Positions 1-6,216 are shown, counted from the stretch's first letter. The stretch is DNA of 6,956 bases from Planctomycetota bacterium (GCA_024274855.1 JAJSAJ010000962.1:1-6956), one strand, 5' to 3'. Made by a program: numbers and translations. The notes: generated by a model from the letters alone, not told the origin.

Positions 1-285
1 AACCAGACTCGGACGGATGTTGTCATCTGCACATTCGTCCAGGTACGCCCGACACCTCGGACGGATGATTCCCAGCCACGTGGGATCGTAAACCTCAGCA
101 GCTTGAACCATCGGATGCAACCACAACGGTTCCATGTTGCGCCGGACTGACGAGCCCATGGCCTTGGGAAATTCCCGAGAAAGTACTCCGAACCCACGCA
201 ACTTCAGCCTGGCTGCCGGGTTCAATAGTTTGTACACCAGGATCGCCGGCGAATCGCTCGCAAACGAATCCTGTCGTTGGCCCCG
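1..285 (-). CDS. Unrecognised open frame running off the left edge (partial or remnant)
   Basis: The minus strand is open for 95 codons from just after a TAA at 286-288 down to base 1. The translation looks protein-like, with several Trp, Tyr and Cys residues, and it contains stretches such as LNPAARLKLRGFG, EPLWLHPMVQAAEVYD and TWLGIIRPRCRAYLDE. I do not recognise a family. The start is a problem: the first in-frame ATG is at 159, there is a GTG at 237, and neither has a clear Shine-Dalgarno sequence. This could be the 5' part of a gene continuing to the left, a remnant that lost its start, or a chance frame. An open run of this length is only mildly unlikely by chance. If real, it is divergent from the Spy-like gene. 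Nothing else is supported in bases 1-331. Confidence 0.3.
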
Positions 286-320
286 TTAGGCTGTCAAGTC
301 AAGAGTTCTTTTTGAGGGCG

Positions 321-325
321 AGGAG
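321..325 (+). promoter_or_regulatory. Ribosome binding site of the Spy-like gene
   Basis: AGGAG lies 6 nt before the ATG at 332 and is part of GAGGAG. It fixes the start of the exported protein. No convincing -35/-10 pair could be read upstream. Confidence 0.7.
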
Positions 326-331
326 TCTGCT

Positions 332-1066
332 ATGTATCGACGTTTGCTAGGTGGTGCGATAACAGTTGCCGTCGTGATGATGTGTGTGGCCGCGTACGCA
401 CAACCCCAGCGAGGCCGTCGGGGCGCGGGCCGTCCCGGGATGGGAATGCGCGGCGGCATGTCCGTCCAGTTACTCCGCAACGACGCGGTCCAGAAGGATC
501 TTGGTCTCTCGGACGAGCAAATATCCGAGCTGAGGGAAGTCGCCAGCAAAGGACGCCCTAAGTTCGATCGCGAAGCGATCAAAAATCTGTCACAAGAAGA
601 GCGTCAGGCGAAGATGAAAGAGCTTCGTGAGGGCATGATGAAAAAGCTGGGGGAATTGAAAGAGAACGTTGACAAAATCCTAACCGAAAAGCAACAGAAG
701 CGTCTGAAACAGATTGAGCTGCAGATGATGGGTCCGATGGCCTTTATGCGGCCAGATGTTGCGGAGAAGCTGCAGATTACCGACGATCAGAAAGAAAAAA
801 TGCGAGACGCTTTCCGTGCACTCCGGCAGGGTCGGGAAGGCGGTGGTCCTCCGGACCGCGAGAAAATGGCGAAGGAAGTTCGCGAAAAACTGGCGGATAT
901 CCTGACCGACGCGCAGAAGTCACAACTAAAAGAGATGCGAGGCGAACCGTTTGACGTGTCGCAACTCCGCAGTCGGATGGGCTCTGGAAAACGGGGATCT
1001 GGAAAACGGGGTGAAGGCCGAAAAGGTCCCGGCGGTCGAAAAGGAAAAGGAAGACCGAACAAATAG
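332..1066 (+). CDS. Exported Spy/CpxP-like LTxxQ-motif protein
   Basis: This 244-residue protein has a Sec signal peptide: basic MYRR, a hydrophobic core at residues 6-22, and a likely cut after AYA (residue 23). A Gly/Arg-rich stretch (27-42) follows, then a charged, predicted all-helical body. Four related units of the type L-x-[LI]-[ST]-x-x-Q begin at residues 57 (LGLSDEQ), about 115 (KILTEKQ), 147 (LQITDDQ) and about 189 (DILTDAQ). The second and fourth carry the classic LTxxQ motif of periplasmic Spy/CpxP chaperone-like proteins. The Lys/Arg/Gly tail (213-244) contains a tandem SGKRG SGKRG. In the known family these proteins bind unfolded proteins or sense envelope stress; here only the fold and an extracytoplasmic site are inferred. 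Similar proteins are common in planctomycetes and mostly uncharacterised. It appears to be transcribed alone, with its own ribosome binding site and a strong terminator downstream. Confidence 0.8.
   Translation: MYRRLLGGAITVAVVMMCVAAYAQPQRGRRGAGRPGMGMRGGMSVQLLRNDAVQKDLGLSDEQISELREVASKGRPKFDREAIKNLSQEERQAKMKELREGMMKKLGELKENVDKILTEKQQKRLKQIELQMMGPMAFMRPDVAEKLQITDDQKEKMRDAFRALRQGREGGGPPDREKMAKEVREKLADILTDAQKSQLKEMRGEPFDVSQLRSRMGSGKRGSGKRGEGRKGPGGRKGKGRPNK
983..1011 (+). repeat. Tandem 15-bp repeat coding SGKRG twice
   Basis: TCTGGAAAACGGGG occurs at 983-996 and again, identical, at 998-1011, giving a period of 15 bp (five codons). The perfect nucleotide identity suggests a recent slippage duplication in the basic tail of the Spy-like protein. 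Confidence 0.8.
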
Positions 1067-1119
1067 GCTCTGACGACTCCATCGGCTATCACGCCGATAA
1101 GCAAGACACCCTCTCGGCA

Positions 1120-1163
1120 CGGGCACGACGAGTTCCTGGAACTTGTCGTGCCCGTCATTTTTT
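1120..1163 (+). terminator. Rho-independent terminator of the Spy-like gene
   Basis: Arms 1120-1136 and 1138-1154 are complementary over 17 positions, with one G.U wobble in RNA. The innermost bases must open to form the loop. The stem is GC-rich (CGGGCACGAC with GTCGTGCCCG) and is followed by TCA and six T residues (1158-1163). There is no T-tract on the other side, so it acts on plus-strand transcripts and not on the converging hemB transcript. Confidence 0.9.
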
Positions 1164-1289
1164 GGCGGACTACAACGCCTGAATCTTGCATGGCTCGTCA
1201 AGCAGAGTGCGATATGCACATCCGCGAGGAATACGCTCATGGCGGGTATGAAATCAGCGTTGTTTTTTGCGGCCCAAAATGGACGGTCT

Positions 1290-1366
1290 ATTGTAGCCGT
1301 TCACGCCGCTGGGGTCTGACCCCTTGGAAGCGAACCGGCGGCCTCCATTCCGTGAACGGTTACGAT
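1290..1366. repeat. Imperfect 16-bp inverted repeat enclosing a GGGGTC-T-GACCCC palindrome
   Basis: Bases 1290-1305 can pair with 1351-1366 over 16 positions. The core CCGTTCACG (1297-1305) and CGTGAACGG (1351-1359) is perfect, and two outer pairs (G1296 with T1360, T1292 with G1364) are G.U wobbles if read as plus-strand RNA. On the minus strand these two become A.C mismatches. Inside, CCGC (1306-1309) can pair with GCGG (1338-1341), and 1311-1323 is a perfect 6+1+6 palindrome. The whole could fold as a long stem with an internal hairpin. Candidate identities are a REP/MITE-like palindromic element, a structured RNA, or a transcription barrier between convergent genes. There is no T-run after either arm, so it is not a standard terminator. 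Confidence 0.5.
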
Positions 1367-1407
1367 CTATTGACTCACGCCATGAAGTTGCTGTTGATTC
1401 AGCACGT

Positions 1408-2427
1408 CTAGCCTTTGAGCAACTTCGCCGCCTGCACGGCGAAATAGGTCAGGATTCCATCGGCACCGGCGCGTTTGAAGCCCACCAGTCTTTCGAGCAT
1501 CGTTCGCTGGTGATCCAGCCAACCTCGCTCGGCCGCGCCGCACAGCATCGCATATTCGCCGCTGACTTGATAGACAAACGTCGGTACGTGAAAGGCCTGC
1601 TTCACGCGGTACAGGATATCCAGATAGGGCATGCCCGGTTTGACCATGACCATATCAGCCCCTTCCTGCAAGTCGAGCTCGACTTCACGCGCGGCTTCGT
1701 CCCCATTGGCCGGATCCATTTGATACGTCTTCTTGTCACCGCCACCCAAGCTGGTCGCCGACCCGACCGCATCACGAAACGGACCATAAAAGGCCGAAGC
1801 ATATTTTGCCGCATAGGCCATGATCAACACATGCTCGTATCCCGCCTGATCCAGGGCTTGGCGAATGGCACCGACCCGACCGTCCATCATGTCCGAGGGT
1901 GCAACAATATCACATCCCGCCTCGGCCTGAACCACTGCTTGTTTGCACAGCACATCGAGTGTCGGATCGTTGACGACATAGCCGTTCTCCAGCAACCCGT
2001 CCTGCCCGTGACTCGTATAAGGGTCCAGAGCGACGTCACAAATGACACCGATCCGCTCACCATGCGCCGCCTTGATTGCTCGGACCGCTCGGCAAACCAG
2101 GTTATCGGTGTTCCAAGCCTCTTCGGCCTGAGCGGTCTTCTTTTCCGGGGCAGTAGCCGGGAACAGAGCCACGGCGGGAATACCCAAATCCGCTGCCTGG
2201 CCAACATCCTCAACCAACAAATCGATCGTCAGCCGATCGACGTTCGGCATCGACGCGATCTGTTGTCTCTGCGCCGTTCCCTCGTGAATAAAGATCGGCC
2301 AGATCAAGTCATTCACCGTCAAATGGTTTTCCCGCACCAGATTGCGAGACCAGGGAAAACGGCGATTGCGACGCATGCGAATCGTAGGAAATTGTTTTGC
2401 CGGCGGCAAACTACGCGAATCACTCAT
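1408..2427 (-). CDS. hemB: 5-aminolevulinate dehydratase (porphobilinogen synthase)
   Basis: HemB condenses two 5-aminolevulinate molecules to porphobilinogen in the cytoplasm, the first common step of heme and other tetrapyrrole synthesis. The protein has 339 residues, normal for the family. The active-site Schiff-base lysines are visible as K208 in MAYAAKYASAFYGPFR and K263 in MVKPGMPYLD. The metal region (residues 131-144) reads DVALDPYTSHGQDG. The zinc-binding cysteines of the E. coli enzyme are replaced by A/L/D residues, as in the Mg-dependent Pseudomonas aeruginosa type. DPANGDEA (238-245) and FVYQVSGEYAM (284-294) are further family signatures. The frame is open to 2772, but the start is taken at 2427: MSDSRSL fits the family N-terminus, and GGAG lies 7 nt upstream. 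The ATG overlaps the stop of the hydrolase gene by 8 bp, suggesting translational coupling. Confidence 0.95.
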   Translation of the reverse strand: MSDSRSLPPAKQFPTIRMRRNRRFPWSRNLVRENHLTVNDLIWPIFIHEGTAQRQQIASMPNVDRLTIDLLVEDVGQAADLGIPAVALFPATAPEKKTAQAEEAWNTDNLVCRAVRAIKAAHGERIGVICDVALDPYTSHGQDGLLENGYVVNDPTLDVLCKQAVVQAEAGCDIVAPSDMMDGRVGAIRQALDQAGYEHVLIMAYAAKYASAFYGPFRDAVGSATSLGGGDKKTYQMDPANGDEAAREVELDLQEGADMVMVKPGMPYLDILYRVKQAFHVPTFVYQVSGEYAMLCGAAERGWLDHQRTMLERLVGFKRAGADGILTYFAVQAAKLLKG

Positions 2428-3247
2428 CAATCGTCTCCACGCGAATCGGCTTGATGTCAAACTTGGGACACTGGCCAAGAAATCGGCAGGGGTTATTATG
2501 AAACACTTCGATCGCTTGCTGCAGCGAGTGGCCGCGCCGGCGGTATTCCATAACAGACTGTTGCAAGGTAAACGGATCGCTCGGTCCCCAATCGGCGGAC
2601 GAATTAACCATAATCCGATCGGTGCCGTACATTTCGAGCATATCGACAGCCCGTTTAGGCGAACATTTGGTAATCGGGTAGAGTGTGAATCCAACCCAAT
2701 ATCCCGCATCCAGTGGTTCGCGGATCGTGTGCTCCTCGACATGGTCGATCCAAACCCGCTGGGGATCGACATTCATATTACGCAACACGTCAAGAGTCCG
2801 CTTGGTACCACGTACTTTATCGTGGAGGTGTGGCGTGTGGATCAGCACCAATTGGTTGTGCTCAAGTGCCATTTCCAACTGGGCCTCGAAAATCGCCTCT
2901 TCGTTTGGGGTCGTCAGATGAAAGCCGATCTCACCAACGCCGAGTACAGTTGGTGCCTGGAACAACTCCGGCATATGCCGCATCACTTCGCGACTCAGAT
3001 CCGGGTTTTCCGCCTCTTTGGGGTTTACAGCAACCCAACAGAAATGGCGGATTCCGTATTGTGCGGCACGCGTCGGCTCGAACTGGCTGATCTGCCGAAA
3101 ATAGTCGAGAAACGTCTCGGGATAGAGGCGATCGAACCCGGCCCAGAAAGCAGGCTCAGCCACGGCGACCACACCTGACATCGCCATCCGCTCATAGTCC
3201 TGCGCCGTCCGTGCAATGCCATGATAATGAGGTTGAATAATCTGCAC
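2420..3247 (-). CDS. TatD-family metal-dependent hydrolase, EboB-like
   Basis: This 275-residue protein is an amidohydrolase-type TIM barrel. Probable metal ligands are the N-terminal HxH (H7, H9 in PHYHG), E106 (VGVGEIGF), H137 (LVLIHTPH), H169 (VWIDHVEEHT) and D219 (NSSADWG). The first 75 residues (AQDYERMAMSGVVAVAEPAFW, then QYGIRHFCWVAVNPKEAEN) match, from memory, the EboB branch of the family better than the DNase TatD. EboB proteins come from ebo/edb clusters linked to export or processing of secondary metabolites, and their reaction is unknown. No other ebo gene is in the window. The start is GTG at 3247, with GGGAG 8 nt upstream. It lies 34 bp after the small gene and overlaps hemB, so a shared transcript is likely. 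The substrate cannot be told from the sequence; a role near heme metabolism is only suggested by position. Confidence 0.8.
   Translation of the reverse strand: MQIIQPHYHGIARTAQDYERMAMSGVVAVAEPAFWAGFDRLYPETFLDYFRQISQFEPTRAAQYGIRHFCWVAVNPKEAENPDLSREVMRHMPELFQAPTVLGVGEIGFHLTTPNEEAIFEAQLEMALEHNQLVLIHTPHLHDKVRGTKRTLDVLRNMNVDPQRVWIDHVEEHTIREPLDAGYWVGFTLYPITKCSPKRAVDMLEMYGTDRIMVNSSADWGPSDPFTLQQSVMEYRRRGHSLQQAIEVFHNNPCRFLGQCPKFDIKPIRVETIDE
2435..2438 (-). promoter_or_regulatory. Ribosome binding site that sets the hemB start
   Basis: GGAG on the minus strand lies 7 nt before the ATG at 2427, inside the last codons of the hydrolase gene. It supports the 339-residue HemB over the longer open frame. 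Confidence 0.65.
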
Positions 3248-3255
3248 CGTGATAA

Positions 3256-3260
3256 CTCCC
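3256..3260 (-). promoter_or_regulatory. Ribosome binding site for the GTG start of the hydrolase
   Basis: GGGAG on the minus strand lies 8 nt before the GTG at 3247. It supports the non-ATG start, which also places the HxH metal motif at the expected N-terminal position. Confidence 0.65.
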
Positions 3261-3281
3261 GTCTTGGCTTCCAGACCCGTG

Positions 3282-3515
3282 TCAGGGCATTTCCGAAAAG
3301 AGATTCAACAGCCGCTCACTCCGATCGGCCGTCGTATCGCGTTGGGACAACAGCAGGATCGCTCGGTAAATCAGGTCCATTCGGTGATCGTCTGAGGCTT
3401 CCGCCGGCGACTGATCGCAACTGCGATCATAGCGATCCAGCATCGCACCTATCTCCAGCAACATGCAGCGCACGTCAAGAAACTCGCTATCAATAACCTG
3501 CTCGACCGTCTGCAT
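3282..3515 (-). CDS. Small 77-residue protein of unknown function
   Basis: The product is acidic and predicted helical, with no signal peptide or membrane segment. It has two probable helices, residues 4-30 (EQVIDSEFLDVRCMLLEIGA and on to LDRYDR) and 45-75, joined by a polar loop (DQSPAEASDD). A G-rich sequence (GGGGG, plus-strand coordinates 3526-3530) about 10 nt before the ATG can serve as ribosome binding site. It seems to be the first gene of a unit with the TatD/EboB-like hydrolase (34-bp gap) and hemB. I recall similar short 'FLDVR...LDR.DR' proteins in planctomycetes but cannot name a family. The pattern would fit a small helical partner or regulatory protein; this is a guess. Coding status rests on spacing, a good start context and protein-like composition. 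Confidence 0.65.
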   Translation of the reverse strand: MQTVEQVIDSEFLDVRCMLLEIGAMLDRYDRSCDQSPAEASDDHRMDLIYRAILLLSQRDTTADRSERLLNLFSEMP

Positions 3516-3562
3516 CGTTGGTTATCCCCCATCTGATTTCGTTTCGGTACATTTTTGCTGAC

Positions 3563-3571
3563 ATTATAGCA
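3563..3571 (-). promoter_or_regulatory. Extended -10 promoter for the small protein-hydrolase-hemB unit
   Basis: On the minus strand this reads TGCTATAAT: a perfect -10 hexamer (3563-3568) with an upstream TG. Possible -35 hexamers 16-17 bp upstream match the consensus at only three of six positions, which is typical where an extended -10 is used. It lies in the 60-bp gap after araB. A transcript start near 3556 would leave a leader of about 40 nt before the ATG at 3515. The promoter would allow hemB expression independent of the sugar operon. Confidence 0.5.
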
Positions 3572-3575
3572 TGGC

Positions 3576-5210
3576 TCATTCTTGTTTTGAGGCCGCGACC
3601 GCCATATCGGCCAGATTGCGGTACCGCCGATAGGCCCTATCGTATGCTTTGCGGTCAGCATGAACGGGGCGAACGACCACGGCTTGGCGACCGGGCACGT
3701 TTTTCCGAGGTGCCGCCATGGTGCGGATGGCCGCGCCGGGCGAGGCGAAACCGCTGGCCTTCTTCCCCGCAACCATCACACCCAGGATTGCCGCCCCCAA
3801 CGCAGGTCCGTATTGGCAGGGGTGAACCGTGATCGACTTACCCAATACGTCGGCGTAGATCTGAACCAACAGAGGGTTGTGGTGCGGCAGTCCACCCGTC
3901 GCCACCAACTTGTCGACTCGAACACCATGCTCTTGACACTGCTCAATAATCCAGCGCAACCCGAATGCGGACGCCTCGAGCAAAGCGCGGTAAAGATGTC
4001 CAGGCGTGTGGTTGAGTGTCAAGTTCATGAATCCGCCTTTGAGTGAACCGTCCATCAAAGGCGTACGGCACCCGTTCATCCAGTCCAGACACAACACACC
4101 ATCAGAACCAGCGGGAACCGCGCGGGCGCTTTCCGTAATCTGGTCGAAGTTACGCTGGCCCAGCATAACGCGGAGCCAGTCAAACGCGTCGCCAACGGCC
4201 GCCTGGCCAGTCTCGTAACCAAAATAACCGGGCAGAATCCCGTCTTCGACAATCCCGGCGACTACCGGCACAAAACAGTCTTCGGTACTATTTAGCATGT
4301 GGCAACTACTGGTCCCAAGCACCATGACCAAGGTGCCCGGCTTGTCCGCTCCGGCACCCGGCACGCCGACATGGGCATCGATGATCGCGGCACTGACGGG
4401 AACACCCGCGGGCAAGCCCATTTTGCGTGCCATGGTCGGTGTCAGCACTCCGGCCAATTCGCCAGGCGCGACCAGACGGCCCGGCATTTTGTCTCGTACG
4501 ACATGGGCCATCGCCGGATTCAACGCACGGAAAAATGCCGTGGACGGATAACCATCCGCTTTCGACCACATCGCCTTGTAGCCCGCCTGACACGTCGAGC
4601 GAGGCAAATCCTTGGCCTCGCCGCCGACTAGCTGCCAGACAAACCAATCGCCCGCTTCCAACCATACTTCGGCAGCCGCGTAGACCTTGGGCGCGCCTTC
4701 AAGGGTTTCCAGAACCTTCGGAAAGAACCACTCTAAACCAATGATTCCCCCATATCGTTTCAAGAACGTTTCTTTGCGACGCCGTGCCACCAGGTTGATT
4801 CGATCGGTCTGCGTTTCGGCTCCATGGTGCTTCCACAGCTTCGGCCATGCCAGCGGCACCTTGGCAAATCGCCTATCCACGCAAAGTGGTGTTCCGTCAG
4901 CCAACGTCGGCAACATCGTGCAGCTTGTGAAGTCGACGCCGATACCGATCACCTCCCGTGCCGGTACCCCGGAAATCTTCAACGCCTTGCGGACGGCACG
5001 CGAGGCACCATCGATCCAATCGTTTGGATGCTGTAACGCATAATCCGGAGGCAGTTTCGCACCGCTGGTCGGCAGCGTCCGAGTTATCTGGCCGTGCTTG
5101 TATTTGACGACCGCAGCTCCGACTTGATTGCCTTCCAGATCAACGAACAGGGCACGCACTGACTCCGTACCAAAATCCAATCCGATTGCATAACCTGACT
5201 TCCGAGCCAT
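3576..5210 (-). CDS. araB: L-ribulokinase (FGGY carbohydrate kinase)
   Basis: AraB phosphorylates L-ribulose with ATP to L-ribulose 5-phosphate, the second step of L-arabinose breakdown, in the cytoplasm. The 544 residues are close to the usual 550-570. The N-terminal actin-like domain has the phosphate motif GLDFGTESVR (10-19) and the AraB-type substrate segment LWKHHGAETQ (125-134). The predicted catalytic base is D278 in IIDAHVGVPGAG. The C-terminal domain has DWMNGCRTPL (376-385), LKGGFMNLTL, the nucleotide-binding ATGGLPHHNP (437-446) and GPALGAAILG (468-477). These match L-ribulokinases better than xylulo- or glycerol kinases. The frame is open to 5243, but the ATG at 5210 has GGAGGGAG 8 nt upstream and starts right before the phosphate motif. 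It follows the binding-protein gene by 37 bp, so it is probably in the same operon. No isomerase (araA) or epimerase (araD) is in view. Confidence 0.9.
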   Translation of the reverse strand: MARKSGYAIGLDFGTESVRALFVDLEGNQVGAAVVKYKHGQITRTLPTSGAKLPPDYALQHPNDWIDGASRAVRKALKISGVPAREVIGIGVDFTSCTMLPTLADGTPLCVDRRFAKVPLAWPKLWKHHGAETQTDRINLVARRRKETFLKRYGGIIGLEWFFPKVLETLEGAPKVYAAAEVWLEAGDWFVWQLVGGEAKDLPRSTCQAGYKAMWSKADGYPSTAFFRALNPAMAHVVRDKMPGRLVAPGELAGVLTPTMARKMGLPAGVPVSAAIIDAHVGVPGAGADKPGTLVMVLGTSSCHMLNSTEDCFVPVVAGIVEDGILPGYFGYETGQAAVGDAFDWLRVMLGQRNFDQITESARAVPAGSDGVLCLDWMNGCRTPLMDGSLKGGFMNLTLNHTPGHLYRALLEASAFGLRWIIEQCQEHGVRVDKLVATGGLPHHNPLLVQIYADVLGKSITVHPCQYGPALGAAILGVMVAGKKASGFASPGAAIRTMAAPRKNVPGRQAVVVRPVHADRKAYDRAYRRYRNLADMAVAASKQE

Positions 5211-5218
5211 TTTCGTTT

Positions 5219-5226
5219 CTCCCTCC
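5219..5226 (-). promoter_or_regulatory. Strong ribosome binding site that sets the araB start
   Basis: GGAGGGAG on the minus strand ends 8 nt before the ATG at 5210. It argues against the alternative upstream start at 5243, which would add 11 residues. Confidence 0.75.
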
Positions 5227-5247
5227 GCGGCACTCGCCCACAATTGA

Positions 5248-6216
5248 CTACTCGATCACTTCGCCACCCGACTTGATATTCTGCTTCGTAAACAGTCTGG
5301 AACCAAGCGTGACGTTCTTGGGCACTTCCTCGCCCGCCAAGATCTTCAGTGCCGCATCGATCGCTTCCTGGCCACCGGTCGGATAGAGAAATGTCGCATC
5401 GAGAATTCCCCGGCCTACATAGATTTGTCCTTCTTGTGGAAGCGCGTCGATCCCAACGAACTTGATCTCTTTTTCGCGTCCTGACGAGCGCGCGGCCAAA
5501 TAGGCTCCATGCGCTCCAGGATCATTGTGTGCGTAGACCAGATCAATGTGATCCAGCCGAGTCAACGCGGATTCCATTTCGGATCGCGCGTTCGGCTCGA
5601 GCCACTTCATGTCCGCCTCGAATACAATCTCGATATCACTTCCCGCAATCGCGTCTCGAAAACCCGCGTGCCGATCCTGGCCTGGCGTCGAAGTCATCAG
5701 CCCTTTCAGCTCAACGACTTTCCCTTTACCACCCAATGCTTTCTTTATCCACTCGCCGGCCGCTCGGCCAATTTTCTTATTGTCGGCCCCGATGAAACAG
5801 GTGTACTGGTCGCCTAACACGGCCCGGTCCAAGACGATTACGGGAATCCCAGCCGCCACGGCATTGGCTACCGGCTCGGTCAGTGGCTGGGCCTCTTTCG
5901 GACTGATGATAATCAGGTCCACACCGTCACTCACAAACTCCTCGACATGGGCTCGCTGCTTCAACGAATCGTTCTGAGCGTTCTTAAAGACGACATCGAT
6001 CTCAGGATGCCCTTTGGCCGCATTGTTGATATCGGCGTTCATCTGGACGCGCCAGGGTTCGTTCAAGTTGCATTGGCTCATGCCGATCGTGTACTCGGCA
6101 CTGCCGGTGCCTCCCACTTCTCCAGTCGTACCGCTGGAACCAACGTCAGGATTGCATCCGACATACGCAACAACAGTGACCACGCCAACTAAGAAAGCAA
6201 ATCGAAAGCTATTCAT
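5248..6216 (-). CDS. Sugar ABC transporter substrate-binding lipoprotein (periplasmic binding protein type 1)
   Basis: This 322-residue protein has a hydrophobic N-terminus ending in YVGC. Cys21 is the probable lipidated residue, although Tyr at -3 is an unusual lipobox residue. A Gly/Ser/Thr linker (26-41) leads to a two-lobed binding fold of the RbsB/YtfQ type. The first lobe begins YTIGMSQCNLNEPWRVQM (42-59), which carries likely ligand contacts. Others are LDR (129-131), HNDPGAHGA (230-238) and the hinge segment FVGIDALP (253-260). It captures a sugar in the periplasm and hands it to the permease. The neighbouring araB points to L-arabinose, arabinofuranose or a related pentose, but the residues seen do not prove this. 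GGAG lies 6 nt before the ATG. A 143-bp gap separates it from the permease gene upstream, room for a separate promoter or an mRNA structure. Confidence 0.88.
   Translation of the reverse strand: MNSFRFAFLVGVVTVVAYVGCNPDVGSSGTTGEVGGTGSAEYTIGMSQCNLNEPWRVQMNADINNAAKGHPEIDVVFKNAQNDSLKQRAHVEEFVSDGVDLIIISPKEAQPLTEPVANAVAAGIPVIVLDRAVLGDQYTCFIGADNKKIGRAAGEWIKKALGGKGKVVELKGLMTSTPGQDRHAGFRDAIAGSDIEIVFEADMKWLEPNARSEMESALTRLDHIDLVYAHNDPGAHGAYLAARSSGREKEIKFVGIDALPQEGQIYVGRGILDATFLYPTGGQEAIDAALKILAGEEVPKNVTLGSRLFTKQNIKSGGEVIE

Larger units (their letters stand above)
1067..1407. other. Convergent intergenic region without a supported gene
   Basis: This 341-bp gap separates the 3' ends of the Spy-like gene (plus) and hemB (minus). 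It holds a small 6-bp hairpin (ATCGGC/GCCGAT, 1081-1098) just after the Spy-like stop, the intrinsic terminator at 1120-1163, and the inverted-repeat element at 1290-1366. An 87-codon plus-strand frame spans 1148-1411, but its ATG sits inside the terminator stem, no ribosome binding site precedes its possible starts, and its product resembles nothing I know. I do not call it a gene. Confidence 0.7.

Noticed and set aside
1..150. Plus-strand frame open from the left edge to a TGA at 148-150
   Set aside because: It is only 49 codons long, overlaps the longer minus-strand frame codon for codon, and shows no recognisable protein features.
269..302. TTGACT/TTGACA sequences on the minus strand as a -35 box for the left-edge frame
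   Set aside because: At 16-18 bp spacing the best -10 match has only three of six bases, and the downstream frame itself is uncertain.
1233..1268. Second possible terminator (ACGCT...AGCGT followed by a T-run)
   Set aside because: The stem is only 5 bp with a loop of about 18 nt, so it is too weak to call.
1148..1411. Plus-strand 87-codon frame in the convergent gap
   Set aside because: Its ATG lies inside the terminator stem, the later ATGs lack a ribosome binding site, and it runs through the inverted-repeat element. The product is not protein-family-like.
1324..2454. Long plus-strand open frame (376 codons) opposite hemB
   Set aside because: It is the antisense shadow of hemB, whose active-site motifs are clear. 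The shadow product has no recognisable domain and no ribosome binding site.
2428..2772. N-terminal extension of the hemB frame up to 2772
   Set aside because: The extension lies within the hydrolase gene in another frame, has no HemB similarity, and a good start with a ribosome binding site exists at 2427.
2342..3178. Plus-strand open frame (278 codons) opposite the hydrolase
   Set aside because: It is an antisense shadow; the minus strand carries the complete metal-ligand set of a TatD-like hydrolase.
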